Below, one piece after another: positions 1 through 7,861 of a stretch of 41,134 bases of DNA. The notes under the pieces were generated by a model. It was not told where the DNA came from, did not search any database, and saw only the letters and a program-made list of their open reading frames with translations. Source of the stretch: Myxococcales bacterium (GTDB taxonomy: Bacteria; Myxococcota; Myxococcia; Myxococcales; Myxococcaceae); contig JAUXRI010000185.1 in assembly GCA_030681895.1 (NCBI GenBank), forward strand, positions 1 to 41,134, in the 5' to 3' direction. How positions within the stretch are numbered: position 1 is the stretch's first letter; each line of letters starts with the position of its first letter. The position numbers and the translations under genes are program-made.

Positions 1-1
1 G

Positions 2-421
2 CTGCTCGATGGCGCGTTGCTCTTCCGCATCGCGTTCGTCTCGGCCATCTCAGCCGCGCTCGTCTTCGGCGCGTGGCACTGGGCGCTGACCATCGAGAAG
101 CTGTCGATTCAAGCGGCGCGCACCGTGGCGGTGAACGCCATCGTCGTCGTCGCGGTCGGCTACCTCTTCGCGTGCCGCTCGTTGACGCGGCCCATCTGGA
201 AGGTCGGGCTCTTCACCAACCGGTGGGTGTGGCTGGGCTCCATCGTGATGCTGCTCGCGCAGCTCGCCTTCACCTACGCGCCGTTCATGCAGCGGCTCTT
301 TCACACCGCCGACCTGGCCCCCATCTGGTGGCTGCGGCTGACGGCGGCCGGCTTCATCGTGTTCGCCATCGTCGAAGCGAAGAAGCTCTTCCGTCGGCGT
401 GCGCCGGTCACCCCTGCTTGA
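2..421 (+). CDS. P-type cation-transporting ATPase, C-terminal fragment
   Basis: This is the last 139 residues of a gene that begins upstream of the window. The visible part is several hydrophobic segments ending in a short basic tail. The pattern, with phrases such as RTVAVNAIVV and GLFTNRWVWLG, matches the C-terminal membrane domain (Cation_ATPase_C) of Ca2+/Na+/H+ type P-type ATPases. The catalytic DKTG loop lies outside the window, so the transported ion cannot be inferred. The reading frame is open to the window edge. The 3' end overlaps the convergent DUF1501 gene by 14 bases. Assignment to the P-type ATPase tail is fairly sure; the subfamily is not. Confidence 0.82.
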   Translation: MLDGALLFRIAFVSAISAALVFGAWHWALTIEKLSIQAARTVAVNAIVVVAVGYLFACRSLTRPIWKVGLFTNRWVWLGSIVMLLAQLAFTYAPFMQRLFHTADLAPIWWLRLTAAGFIVFAIVEAKKLFRRRAPVTPA

Positions 422-1949
422 ACGCGCTCGCGTCTGGCAGCCCGCTGCCCGTCAGGTCTGCGCCCATCGCCGTCAGCACGCCTGAGTAGAGGTCTGGCTC
501 GTTCGTCGTCAGCTTCCCCGGCTGCGCCGCGCCGGTTCGGGCGTCGAAGCCGTAGGTCAGCGTCGTGAGCGGGTCGACGCCGCCGAGCACGGTGTTGCCC
601 TTGACCATCGGCGACAGCATCAGGAAGCCGTTGTTCAAGTCGTGGCCCGAGCCGAACTCCGCCGCGTTGTCGGGGCGGTTGCGCGTGCGGCCGAAGTCCG
701 TCGCCACGTAGATGAGCGTGCGGTCCCACAGGCTCTCGCCAGTCGCCATGTCGAACGGCTCGGCCTTGAGTAGCGTGATGAGCTTGTCGACGGTGCCCAG
801 AATGCGCGCCCACATGAAGGCCTGGCCGCTGCGGTGGTCGTTGTGGCTGTAGTCGAACGCCAGCGGCGGGTTCGCGAGGCCCGTGGCGCCACCGAGCTTC
901 ACGTTGAAGTCAGGCCCGATGGTGACGGCGACCGACACCCGGTACTTGAAGAGCAGGAACGCGAGCGCGGCCTGGCCTTCGAACGGGTCCTCGAAGAAGG
1001 CGGGGAAGGCCTGCCGCACCTTCGCGCCGTCGGGAGACGAGCCCAGGCCGAACTGGGTGAGCGGAATCTGGGGCGGCATGTTGGGGAGCACGTTGAGGCG
1101 CGTGATGAGGTCCTGCGTCTCGAGCTTCGTGCTGTCGGCCTGCTGCGCGCGCCAGCGCTTCATCGCGTCGGCGTCCTGGAAGGTGGTGCCGAACACCGAG
1201 CTGGCGTCGAGCTCGGCGCGGGCCTTGCGCGCGAGCTCCACCACGTCGCGAGGCGGCGCGCCCTGAATGCCCTTCGCGCCGTCGAGACCGAGCGGCCACA
1301 ACGATGGGCTGGTGACGGTCTCGGCGTAGACGGACGGCGGGAGCGAGCCATCGGCGCCGCGCTCTCCGTAGCCGCCGACCGACATGTTCACGTTCGGCAG
1401 GGGGAAGCCCATGCCCCACTGCAGCGCGACGCTCTCTTGCAGCGTGCGGCCCTTCCACGCGCCGTTGCCGTTGATGGAGCGCTTCTGCGCGATGACGTGA
1501 TTCACCGACGTGCCCACCGACGTCGCGACGAGCATGTCGTCTTTGTACTTCTGCACGAAGCCGAGCTGGTCGGTGTTCACCGCGATGGGGATGGCGCCGA
1601 GCCTGGGGTTGTTCACCTTCACCGCGCGGAACGGGCTGCCCATCACGCTCTGCACCTGCGCGTCGGGGAACGTGTTGAGGCGCGGCGCGTTCATGCCGCC
1701 CTCCGACGCGCGCACCGCGAGGAAGCTGTCGACGATGCTCGCGCCGCCCGTGGCGCTGATGACGATGAGGAACTTCGGCTTCCCGTCGAGGGCGTCACGC
1801 CGCAGGCCGCGCTCGACGTCCTGAGGCGTCTGCAGTGACTGCCGGCAGCCCGTGAGGAACGGAGCCAGTGACGTCGAGCCCGCGCCCGCGAGCGAGAGCG
1901 CCTTCAACATTTCACGACGTGAGAGTCGGCCGGTGCGCTTGAGCGACAT
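408..1949 (-). CDS. Tat-exported DUF1501 family lipoprotein
   Basis: A 513-residue protein. The start is the ATG at 1949, preceded by AGGAG at good spacing; an upstream in-frame start would remove the signal from the N-terminus. The N-terminus has a twin-arginine motif (LSRREMLKAL), then a hydrophobic stretch ending in LTGC, so it is probably exported folded by Tat and lipid-anchored. The body fits DUF1501, a family with an alkaline-phosphatase/sulfatase-like fold. Examples are SATGGASIVDSF near residue 70 and GSGHDLNNGF near the C-terminus. It is the last gene of a leftward operon after a haem-motif protein and a lipoprotein. DUF1501 proteins commonly sit beside DUF1592-type cytochromes in Myxococcota and Planctomycetes; their substrates are not established. 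Confidence 0.85.
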   Translation of the reverse strand: MSLKRTGRLSRREMLKALSLAGAGSTSLAPFLTGCRQSLQTPQDVERGLRRDALDGKPKFLIVISATGGASIVDSFLAVRASEGGMNAPRLNTFPDAQVQSVMGSPFRAVKVNNPRLGAIPIAVNTDQLGFVQKYKDDMLVATSVGTSVNHVIAQKRSINGNGAWKGRTLQESVALQWGMGFPLPNVNMSVGGYGERGADGSLPPSVYAETVTSPSLWPLGLDGAKGIQGAPPRDVVELARKARAELDASSVFGTTFQDADAMKRWRAQQADSTKLETQDLITRLNVLPNMPPQIPLTQFGLGSSPDGAKVRQAFPAFFEDPFEGQAALAFLLFKYRVSVAVTIGPDFNVKLGGATGLANPPLAFDYSHNDHRSGQAFMWARILGTVDKLITLLKAEPFDMATGESLWDRTLIYVATDFGRTRNRPDNAAEFGSGHDLNNGFLMLSPMVKGNTVLGGVDPLTTLTYGFDARTGAAQPGKLTTNEPDLYSGVLTAMGADLTGSGLPDASAFKQG

Positions 1950-1960
1950 GGGGTGCTCCT

Positions 1961-2617
1961 TCAGTAGAAGACGGATTCGGCCGACGACAACACCGCGAAG
2001 CACACGGCCTGCATCCACGCGCGCCCGGGCTCGTCGTTGCCCGTCGCTTCGATGTCTTTCGCGAGCTTCTGATACCGGGCGATTTCATTCGCGTACGGGT
2101 CTCGCTGGAGCGCGCGGTGAGTCAGCTCTCCGATGGCGGTCGTCACCTCGGGGCCTTCGGCGTTCGTCAGCTTCGCGCCCGTCATGGTGAGGCCCCTGAA
2201 GACGACGGCGTTCGCTGGAGACACGAGGTCGAGGTCGACGCGCTTCGTGCACGCAGACCACGCGATGCGGTCGACGACGAGCGAGGTGGTGACGGCGGTG
2301 ACGCCTGAGGGCTCGTAGAGGCCGGGGCCGTACGGGTCGACGCCGCCGAGCGCCACGTTGTGCACGAGGGTCGCGCATTGGTACTGGCCGAGCTCCGTGC
2401 ACACCTGCTCGGGCCGCAGGCCGAGGGCCGCGCTGAAGTCGGTGGTGAGCCGCTCGGGGCCCTTGAAGCGCAGGTTGCCGCGGGCCGAGCGCGACAGGCT
2501 ACCGGCGTCGGGCGTCTCCATCACCACCACCGGCGGCGGCGGCTCGATGATCTTCCCGGGGCACGCGCTCGAGAGCACCAGCAGCGCGGCGAACAGCGAG
2601 AGTCGTTCAGGGCGCAC
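1961..2617 (-). CDS. Predicted lipoprotein of the DUF1501 operon
   Basis: A 218-residue protein. The start is the GTG at 2617, chosen because ACGGAGG lies just upstream and because it gives a clean lipoprotein signal (RLSLFAALLVLSSAC). It overlaps the end of the upstream haem-motif gene by 11 bases, so translation is probably coupled. After the lipobox comes a short Pro-rich linker and then a mixed alpha/beta body with several cysteines and no motif I can name. The C-terminal third resembles the helical ends of cytochrome-associated proteins (TNDEPGRAW-like composition), but I cannot assign a family. Position between a haem protein and a DUF1501 protein suggests it belongs to the same envelope complex or pathway; that is inference. 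Confidence 0.75.
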   Translation of the reverse strand: MRPERLSLFAALLVLSSACPGKIIEPPPPVVVMETPDAGSLSRSARGNLRFKGPERLTTDFSAALGLRPEQVCTELGQYQCATLVHNVALGGVDPYGPGLYEPSGVTAVTTSLVVDRIAWSACTKRVDLDLVSPANAVVFRGLTMTGAKLTNAEGPEVTTAIGELTHRALQRDPYANEIARYQKLAKDIEATGNDEPGRAWMQAVCFAVLSSAESVFY

Positions 2618-4025
2618 CGTAGGCCTCCGTCGTGACGATGTCCTGGAGCAGCTTCTGCACCCGGTACTGGTGTTCACCTCTGAAGCGCTTCCACGTCGCG
2701 ACGAACTCGGTGTTCTCGTCGGGCTTCGGCGGGTGGCCGACGAGCAGCTTCCAGTAGTCGGTGGCGGTCGAGATGGCGAAGGCATCGCTGTCGGTGGCGA
2801 CGTTGGCCCACTCACGCAGGTTCTCGACGCTCTGGCCGAAGATGACGCCGCGCTCGGGGGTCTGCGTGATGCGCGGGGTGGTGTTGAAGCCGAGCTCGAT
2901 GCGGTTGGGCACGTACTGCGTCTCGTACATCGGCGACGAGATGCCGTTGTAGTTGCGGAAGGGGTAGGTGAGCGGGTCGAGCGTGGCGTGACACGCGGCG
3001 CATTCCCGGGCCTGCACGCCCTTGGCGTCGTAGTCCTGCGGCTCGTTCGCGACGCTGTAGAGGCCTTCCTGCTTCGCGATGTCGAGCCCGAGGTAGGCCC
3101 GGTACATCTGCGACGCGGCGTTGCGAGGGAGCGCCGTGAACATCACGAAGTACGTCAGGGTCCACGCGGTCGTCATGTTGCCGGCGCGGTGCGCGCGGTC
3201 GACCTTCTGCGAGCCCGGCAGGTCCTGCACCTTCGTGTAGCGGGTGGGGTTCGTCGCGCGGCGCACGAAGTAGTCGGCGGTGAGAATCTCGCGCGCGTCG
3301 TGGTCGTCGGTCTGCGTGTACGCGAAGAGCGCGTAGTCGTCGTAGTAGTCGGCGAGCGGAATGCCGCCCGGGTCTTCGCCTTCTTTCAGCGAACCGACGG
3401 GACGAATCTTCGGGTGCGCGACCTTCCACAGCTGGCCGTTCTTGCCGCGCCAGAACTCGGTCTGCGTGCAGCGCTCCACTTCGGCCGCGATGAAGGCCTT
3501 GCGGTTGGCGTCGTCGGCGCGCGCCTGGAAGTCCTTCACCTGCGAGAAGGTCGGTGAGGCGCCGCAGAAGTCGAGCAGCACCTTCTTGTAGACGTAGCGC
3601 AGGTCGTACTTGCAGACCGAGTACTGCGGGTTGTCGGTGCCCTGGCACGCGCGGTCGACGGGTTTGCTGGTCTGGTCGGACGGCTGCGTGCCCTGCTGGA
3701 TTTCGACGAGGTTGGTGACGCCGTCGCCATCGGCGTCACCCGCTTCGATGGCGGTGAGGGCGCCCGGGAGCGCCATCGAGAAGTCTCCATCAGACAGCGG
3801 CCGCGCTGCGCCGGGAGCGAGGCTCGGCTCGAGCGTGGTGCCGAAGACGTTCCGTTGCGGCGGAGCGACGTGACAGTACGCGCACGACGGCTGCTTGCCG
3901 ACGCACTCGGGAGAGGTGGGGTACTTCGCGCAGAACACGCCGCCAGCCGGAGGTTTGGCGAGCGCTGCTCCAGCCAGGAGCACGACGAGCGCGCTCCATC
4001 GAGCAGCGGAAACGAGTGGAGTCAC
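2607..4025 (-). CDS. Secreted haem-motif protein (DUF1588/DUF1592-like)
   Basis: A 472-residue exported protein. The start is the GTG at 4025, preceded by AAGGAG, and begins a typical signal peptide ending ALA-KP near residue 23. Two CXXCH haem c motifs are visible: CAYCH at 48-52 and CAACH near 342. Between them is an Asp-rich DADGDGVTN segment typical of calcium-binding thrombospondin type 3 or EF-like loops. The region after the second haem motif (DPLTYPFRNYNG) resembles the end of DUF1588 in planctomycete-type cytochromes. It is the first gene of the operon with the lipoprotein and the Tat-exported DUF1501 protein. The likely role is redox or electron transfer outside the inner membrane; the substrate is unknown. 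Confidence 0.8.
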   Translation of the reverse strand: MTPLVSAARWSALVVLLAGAALAKPPAGGVFCAKYPTSPECVGKQPSCAYCHVAPPQRNVFGTTLEPSLAPGAARPLSDGDFSMALPGALTAIEAGDADGDGVTNLVEIQQGTQPSDQTSKPVDRACQGTDNPQYSVCKYDLRYVYKKVLLDFCGASPTFSQVKDFQARADDANRKAFIAAEVERCTQTEFWRGKNGQLWKVAHPKIRPVGSLKEGEDPGGIPLADYYDDYALFAYTQTDDHDAREILTADYFVRRATNPTRYTKVQDLPGSQKVDRAHRAGNMTTAWTLTYFVMFTALPRNAASQMYRAYLGLDIAKQEGLYSVANEPQDYDAKGVQARECAACHATLDPLTYPFRNYNGISSPMYETQYVPNRIELGFNTTPRITQTPERGVIFGQSVENLREWANVATDSDAFAISTATDYWKLLVGHPPKPDENTEFVATWKRFRGEHQYRVQKLLQDIVTTEAYGAP

Positions 4026-4183
4026 GCGGGGGCTCCTTCGAAAGAAACGGCGGCGGGCATCATAGGGGCTGGGGCGGCTTCGGAATGGACACCGCAACCC
4101 GTTCGAAACAGAAAAGTGGCGCGGTAGATTCTGTCGAGTCGCGATTCCGGGCGCTTGCCGGCCTGGAGTGGCATCGTCGGCGC

Positions 4184-5443
4184 ATGAAGGTGTCGGCCCC
4201 ACAGCGCCTGGCGGTCTCGCTCGCAGCCCTCGGCGCGATGGTCGGGCTGTCGTTGATCAGTGTCGAGGGGCCCAGGCGAACGACCTCGTTGCTCGACCTC
4301 TCGTCGGGGAACGATTCCCTCTTCCCCTCCTTCTCCTGGCTGGGCCTCGGCGTGACGCCGTTGCTGACCGGCTTCTTGATCGTCGAGCTCATCGCGGTGG
4401 TGCTGCCGCCGCTGCGATGGCGGCGCGTGAGCGGCGAGGGGCCACGACGTCCGCTCGTGTATGCGTCGTGGGGGCTGGGACTTGCGCTGGCTGCGCTGCA
4501 GGCGGCGGGCGTGTCGCGGGCCGCCGATCTGAGCCTCGGCGCGATGGTGATGGCAGGGACACTGTTGAGCTGGGGCCTCGTCGTCGCGGCCGGCCGGTAC
4601 GGTCTGCTGAACGGCTTCGCGGTCGCCGCGCTCGCGTCACTCGGCGCGTTCGACGACGTCGAACGGGTGCAGCGCCTGGTGCTCGAGGAAGCGGTGACGC
4701 CCGGCGCCGCGCTGGTCCTCGTCGCCGTGCTCGCCGGAGCCGCCTGGACGCTGATGCTCTTGAGTCGCAGAGCGCCTCCCGCTTCCGAGGTTCCGGTGCG
4801 CGCGCCTCCGCCCATCTCGGGGCTCGGTATGACCGCCTCGGCAGCGGCGCTGCTGTCGTTCCCCGCGACGCTCGCGAGCCTCTTTCCAGCGCTCAGCTCA
4901 CCAGCGGTGGCGCTGCAGTCGTCGCAGCTGCTCTACACCAGCCTCTGGGCGGCGCTCGCCGTGACGTTCACCGTGGGCTGGTCGCTGGTGTTCTTCTGGC
5001 CACGCGCAGTGGCGGCGCTGTGGAAGCGGTGGAACCCGCAGCTCGACGAGACCTCGGCCATTCTCGCGGCGCGCGCGCTGTTGCCCATCGCCATTCGTGA
5101 CGCGCTGCTGCTCAACGTGGTGTTCACGCTCGCCATCCAGCTGACGCTCCAGGTCGGCGGTGGACTGGTCAGCGTCGTGCTGGTGGCGACGCTCATCGTG
5201 CTCGACGGCCTCGACGAGTGGCGCTTCCGCGTCACGCATGGCGAGCTGACGACGGTGCTCGAGGTGCAGCGCGTGCCCGAGGTCGACGCCGTGCTGCATC
5301 GGCTCTCGTCGAACGGAGTTCCCGCCGTCGCGCGCGCGAGGCACTACCGGGCGGCGCTGCAGTTCTTCGGGCCGAACGTTCCCGTCGAGGTGATGGTGCC
5401 GGTCGCGCGGGCTGACGAGGCGAAGGTGTTGCTCGCGACATGA
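4184..5443 (+). CDS. Divergent SecY-like membrane protein with DUF2007-like C-terminal domain
   Basis: A 419-residue protein with about ten predicted membrane segments. Several SecY landmarks occur in the right order: LGLGVTPLLTGFLIVELI (TM2, 53-70) then EGPRR (85-89); RYGLLNG (138-144), equivalent to the ERGIGNG region; LLSFPATLASLF (223-234), near-identical to the SecY ILFPATIASWF segment; and VLDGLDEW near 339. Differences from housekeeping SecY matter. The plug region after TM1 is short, the loop after TM6 is only about 15 residues (195-210), and the loop before TM9 lacks the RPG arginine needed for SecA-driven export. Residues 355-419 form an extra soluble domain resembling DUF2007 (NGVPAV, VEVMVPVARADEAK). 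The stop overlaps the next start (ATGA). The ATG at 4184 was chosen because it starts the SecY-like part; no strong ribosome-binding site precedes it. Confidence 0.75.
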   Translation: MKVSAPQRLAVSLAALGAMVGLSLISVEGPRRTTSLLDLSSGNDSLFPSFSWLGLGVTPLLTGFLIVELIAVVLPPLRWRRVSGEGPRRPLVYASWGLGLALAALQAAGVSRAADLSLGAMVMAGTLLSWGLVVAAGRYGLLNGFAVAALASLGAFDDVERVQRLVLEEAVTPGAALVLVAVLAGAAWTLMLLSRRAPPASEVPVRAPPPISGLGMTASAAALLSFPATLASLFPALSSPAVALQSSQLLYTSLWAALAVTFTVGWSLVFFWPRAVAALWKRWNPQLDETSAILAARALLPIAIRDALLLNVVFTLAIQLTLQVGGGLVSVVLVATLIVLDGLDEWRFRVTHGELTTVLEVQRVPEVDAVLHRLSSNGVPAVARARHYRAALQFFGPNVPVEVMVPVARADEAKVLLAT

Positions 5444-5793
5444 CGACGGCGCGCTGTGCAGTGCACGCCGAGGTGGAGTCGACCGGCGTGTGTTCGCGCT
5501 GCGGGCGTTTCCTCTGCGCGGCCTGCTCCGACGCGGTGCACGAGGGCTGGTGCGTGGCGTGTGGGTCGAGGCCCGAGGCGCGGCTTCACATCTCGCGTGG
5601 CGCGTGGCTCTCGCTCGGCCTTGCCGTCGGCGGAGTCCTGCTCCCGCTGCTCTCGGTCGTCGTGTTGTGGCGCGTGATGTTCCCGGGTCGACCGACGCCT
5701 GCCGACGCGCCCGTCGTGCAGGCTGCCCGGTGGCTCGCCGTGGCGACCCTCGCGTCGTGGGTCGTTCTCGTCGTCGTTCGCGCGCTGGGCTGA
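5440..5793 (+). CDS. B-box/zinc-ribbon-like membrane protein
   Basis: A 117-residue protein starting inside the stop codon of the SecY-like gene (ATGA), so co-translation is very likely. The N-terminal 41 residues hold a regular metal-ligand pattern: C6 and H9, C18 and C21, C26 and C29, H34, C38 and C41. This resembles the B-box type zinc-binding domains found at the N-terminus of many bacterial membrane proteins. Two hydrophobic helices follow (about residues 53-77 and 90-115). The soluble zinc domain is probably cytoplasmic and may act as a docking module. Its function is unknown; the tight coupling suggests it is a partner of the SecY-like protein. Confidence 0.75.
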   Translation: MTTARCAVHAEVESTGVCSRCGRFLCAACSDAVHEGWCVACGSRPEARLHISRGAWLSLGLAVGGVLLPLLSVVVLWRVMFPGRPTPADAPVVQAARWLAVATLASWVVLVVVRALG

Positions 5794-5821
5794 TCACCGA
5801 GCCAGCCGCCGCCGAGCCTGA

Positions 5822-6748
5822 TCAGCGAGGCTGCCGCAGCGCGAACTCGAGGCCCGCGCGCACGGCCGTGGCTTGCGCTTCGTTGCAGAGTTCCGGCGTC
5901 GTGCGTGGGCTGTCTGGATAGACCTCGGTCGTGGTCGTGAAGCGCGCTCCGGTGAGGCCCGCACAGAGCCCGACCGACTTCACGTCGTAGTGGACGACGC
6001 CGCGTGACTGAATCGGCTCACCGATGAGGTGACCCTTCTCGTCGGCCTCGGCGATGTGCGTCACCTTCGCGACGGCCTCGATGATGGCCTGTTGGAAACC
6101 CGGCTGCGGGTTCGCGGTGTCGTCGACCAGGTAGAAGCCATCGGGAATGACGCCGGGCACGAACGGCTTGCCATCACGCGCTGCGAGCGCCGGGCGGAAC
6201 TCGCTCTCGTCGGAGTCCGTCGTCTCGTGCAGGTCGAGGTGCGCCAGAAATCTGCCTCGGAAGGGCGCGACGAAGGCCATGAGGAGGCGCGCCTCGGCTG
6301 CCGCGCCGTCGGCCTTGAACGAGCGGTTGGGGTCGACGGCGTCGTGATTCCACCGCTGCACGCGCTCGTACGCCCACGGGCTCACGCAGGGCGCGATGAG
6401 CAGGTTGAGCTGGCCGTCGAAGGCGCTCGCGTCACGCTCGGCGAAGCGCAGCGCTCCGGCCACGCCGCTCGTCTCGTACCCGTGCACGCCGCCCGTCACC
6501 ATCGCGATGGGGAGCGCATCGTTCCACGCGCGGCTCTTCAAGACGAAGAGTGGGAAGGTGGCCTCTCCGTACGCGAGCGTTCCGTACGTGAGGACCTCGA
6601 AGCGCGACGCGAGGCGCTGCACCACGCTGTTCACGTCGTCCGCAGCGTCGCGACGCTTCGTGATGGACGCTCGCCACTGGGCACGCTCGGCAGCACCCCA
6701 GGGGCCGCCCGTCGTGCCAATCGGAAAAGGTGCAGGAGACGATTGCAT
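5822..6748 (-). CDS. M14 family metallocarboxypeptidase-like protein
   Basis: A 308-residue protein with no clear signal peptide. The zinc site of the M14 family is visible: H89 and E92 in GGVHGYETSG, and a later histidine in AHLDLHE (H170 or H174). The substrate-binding DPNRSF motif is at 139-144 and the catalytic glutamate is probably E275 in TTTEVYP. It should cleave an amide or peptide bond at the C-terminal side of a substrate. Some relatives process peptidoglycan peptides or deacylate amino acids, so the substrate is open. The ATG at 6748 has GAAGG upstream. It lies 42 bases beyond the stop of the lipoprotein gene at 6791-7525 on the same strand and may be co-transcribed with it. Confidence 0.85.
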   Translation of the reverse strand: MQSSPAPFPIGTTGGPWGAAERAQWRASITKRRDAADDVNSVVQRLASRFEVLTYGTLAYGEATFPLFVLKSRAWNDALPIAMVTGGVHGYETSGVAGALRFAERDASAFDGQLNLLIAPCVSPWAYERVQRWNHDAVDPNRSFKADGAAAEARLLMAFVAPFRGRFLAHLDLHETTDSDESEFRPALAARDGKPFVPGVIPDGFYLVDDTANPQPGFQQAIIEAVAKVTHIAEADEKGHLIGEPIQSRGVVHYDVKSVGLCAGLTGARFTTTTEVYPDSPRTTPELCNEAQATAVRAGLEFALRQPR

Positions 6749-6790
6749 GTGGCGCCTTCTCTACTCCTCAGCGCCCGCCGAGCGGAATCG

Positions 6791-7525
6791 TCAGGATCGG
6801 CGAACGGGCGGCCTGCGTCGGCACCTCGCCGTCGCGACGAACTCGAGCCCCTGCTGTGCCGCCGCCACCGCGCTCTCGGACGTCACGGCGGCCACCACCG
6901 CGCCCGTCGGTCTCGGCTTGTCCTCGGAGCCGAAGACGAGGTCTCCGCGCTGCTGCAGCGCCTGCAAGGCCTGCATGCCTTCGAGGAACGCAGAGGCCGG
7001 TGGCGCCGCAGCCGGTGTGGGCCCGCTCGCCGTCTGCGCGTTCGGCACCCAGTTGAGGTTCTCGAGGTACAGGCGGAAGACCGTCTGAATCGGCCACGTC
7101 GTCTTCGCGAGGTAGAGAATGCCGTCGAGGGACAGCGGCGTGAAGAGTCGTCGCGCGAAGTCAGAGTCGTCGAGTGGCGTGAGGCTGAAGGTCGGCCGAT
7201 CGGAGCCGCCAACGTTGGCCTGCGGAAGCACCGAGGTGAACGAGCGCTCGGCGCCCGCCGCGAAGAAGGGGCTGGCTCCAAGGCCGGCCGCGAGCTCGAA
7301 CTGCGCCGCGATGTTCGAAACCGTCAGCGAGCTCGGCGTGTCGGTGTACCGGAGCCGCACGATGTTGAGGAGCATCTCCTCTTCCGACGTCGTCTTGATG
7401 GTCTCGTTGTAGCGAAGGCGCGACTGGCGAAGCGCCGCGGGGCCGATGACGCTGCAGCTGCTGAGCAGCGCGAGACCGAGGACCGCCAGCCCCGCGCGTC
7501 CGAGTGAGTGTCCGAAGCCCGTCAT
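6791..7525 (-). CDS. Predicted lipoprotein, probably frameshifted near its 3' end
   Basis: A 244-residue predicted lipoprotein with a signal ending LLSSC (Cys near 24). It contains the conserved-looking stretch LRYNETIKTTSEEEMLLNIVRLRY, which I recall from a family of uncharacterised envelope lipoproteins in Proteobacteria and Myxococcota. The last ~18 residues are Arg-rich and unlike the rest (CRRRPPVRRS). In another frame the same DNA reads DGEVPTQAARSPILTIPLGGR and stops at 6768-6770, which looks like the natural ending. A single-base indel around 6815-6840, real or a sequencing error, would explain this. The intended gene would then run 6768-7525. Function is unknown. The family assignment is from memory and needs a search. 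Confidence 0.7.
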   Translation of the reverse strand: MTGFGHSLGRAGLAVLGLALLSSCSVIGPAALRQSRLRYNETIKTTSEEEMLLNIVRLRYTDTPSSLTVSNIAAQFELAAGLGASPFFAAGAERSFTSVLPQANVGGSDRPTFSLTPLDDSDFARRLFTPLSLDGILYLAKTTWPIQTVFRLYLENLNWVPNAQTASGPTPAAAPPASAFLEGMQALQALQQRGDLVFGSEDKPRPTGAVVAAVTSESAVAAAQQGLEFVATARCRRRPPVRRS

Positions 7526-7587
7526 CGCTTCAGCCTCAGGTCGTTGGTGCCGAAGTCAAAAAGCGCGCGTCACCTCAGGTTCGAAAG

Positions 7588-7725
7588 GCACCGTTCGTGA
7601 CACGCGTTGGGCGTGCAGTGACGGCTCGCGCCCGCTGAGGCGACTCGGGCTCGGCGCCGCGCGGCTGCCTGGCTGAGCCACCGTTGCCGCGGCAGGGTCG
7701 AAAACCGCACCATTCGTGACACGCG
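7588..7725. repeat. Pair of near-identical 19-bp direct repeats
   Basis: GCACCGTTCGTGACACGCG at 7588-7606 recurs with one change at 7707-7725, 119 bp away. The similarity extends a few bases upstream as a shared TCGAAA element just before each copy. Each copy contains CGTGACACG, a near-palindrome that could be a protein-binding core. They may be two operator sites in this divergent promoter region, or copies of a dispersed intergenic repeat; the window alone does not decide. Confidence 0.7.
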
Positions 7726-7802
7726 GTGTGGGCCATCGCCGAATTCTCCCGAGATTCGACGGCAGAAGACTCCCGAAAATCAAGATGTTGGGTCATGTCG
7801 AT

Positions 7803-7818
7803 TCGAGCCGAGGCTCGA
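7803..7818. promoter_or_regulatory. Palindrome upstream of the SRPBCC lipoprotein gene
   Basis: TCGAGCCGAGGCTCGA has two perfect 7-base arms separated by two bases. It ends 43 bases before the ATG at 7862. Position and symmetry fit a repressor or activator site, or a hairpin in the leader RNA. No regulator is identified. Confidence 0.35.
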
Positions 7819-7861
7819 CGTTGAGTGGGTATCAACCGCAGCACCATCACGGAGCCACACC

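Larger units (their letters stand above)
7526..7861. other. Divergent intergenic region with repeats
   Basis: These 336 bases separate the leftward lipoprotein gene (start 7525) from the rightward SRPBCC gene (start 7862). No convincing gene is present; open frames on the minus strand lack conserved-looking content. The region holds a direct repeat pair and a palindrome, listed separately. It should contain the promoters of both flanking genes. A ribosome-binding site, GGAG, sits about 10 bases before the ATG at 7862. Confidence 0.7.
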
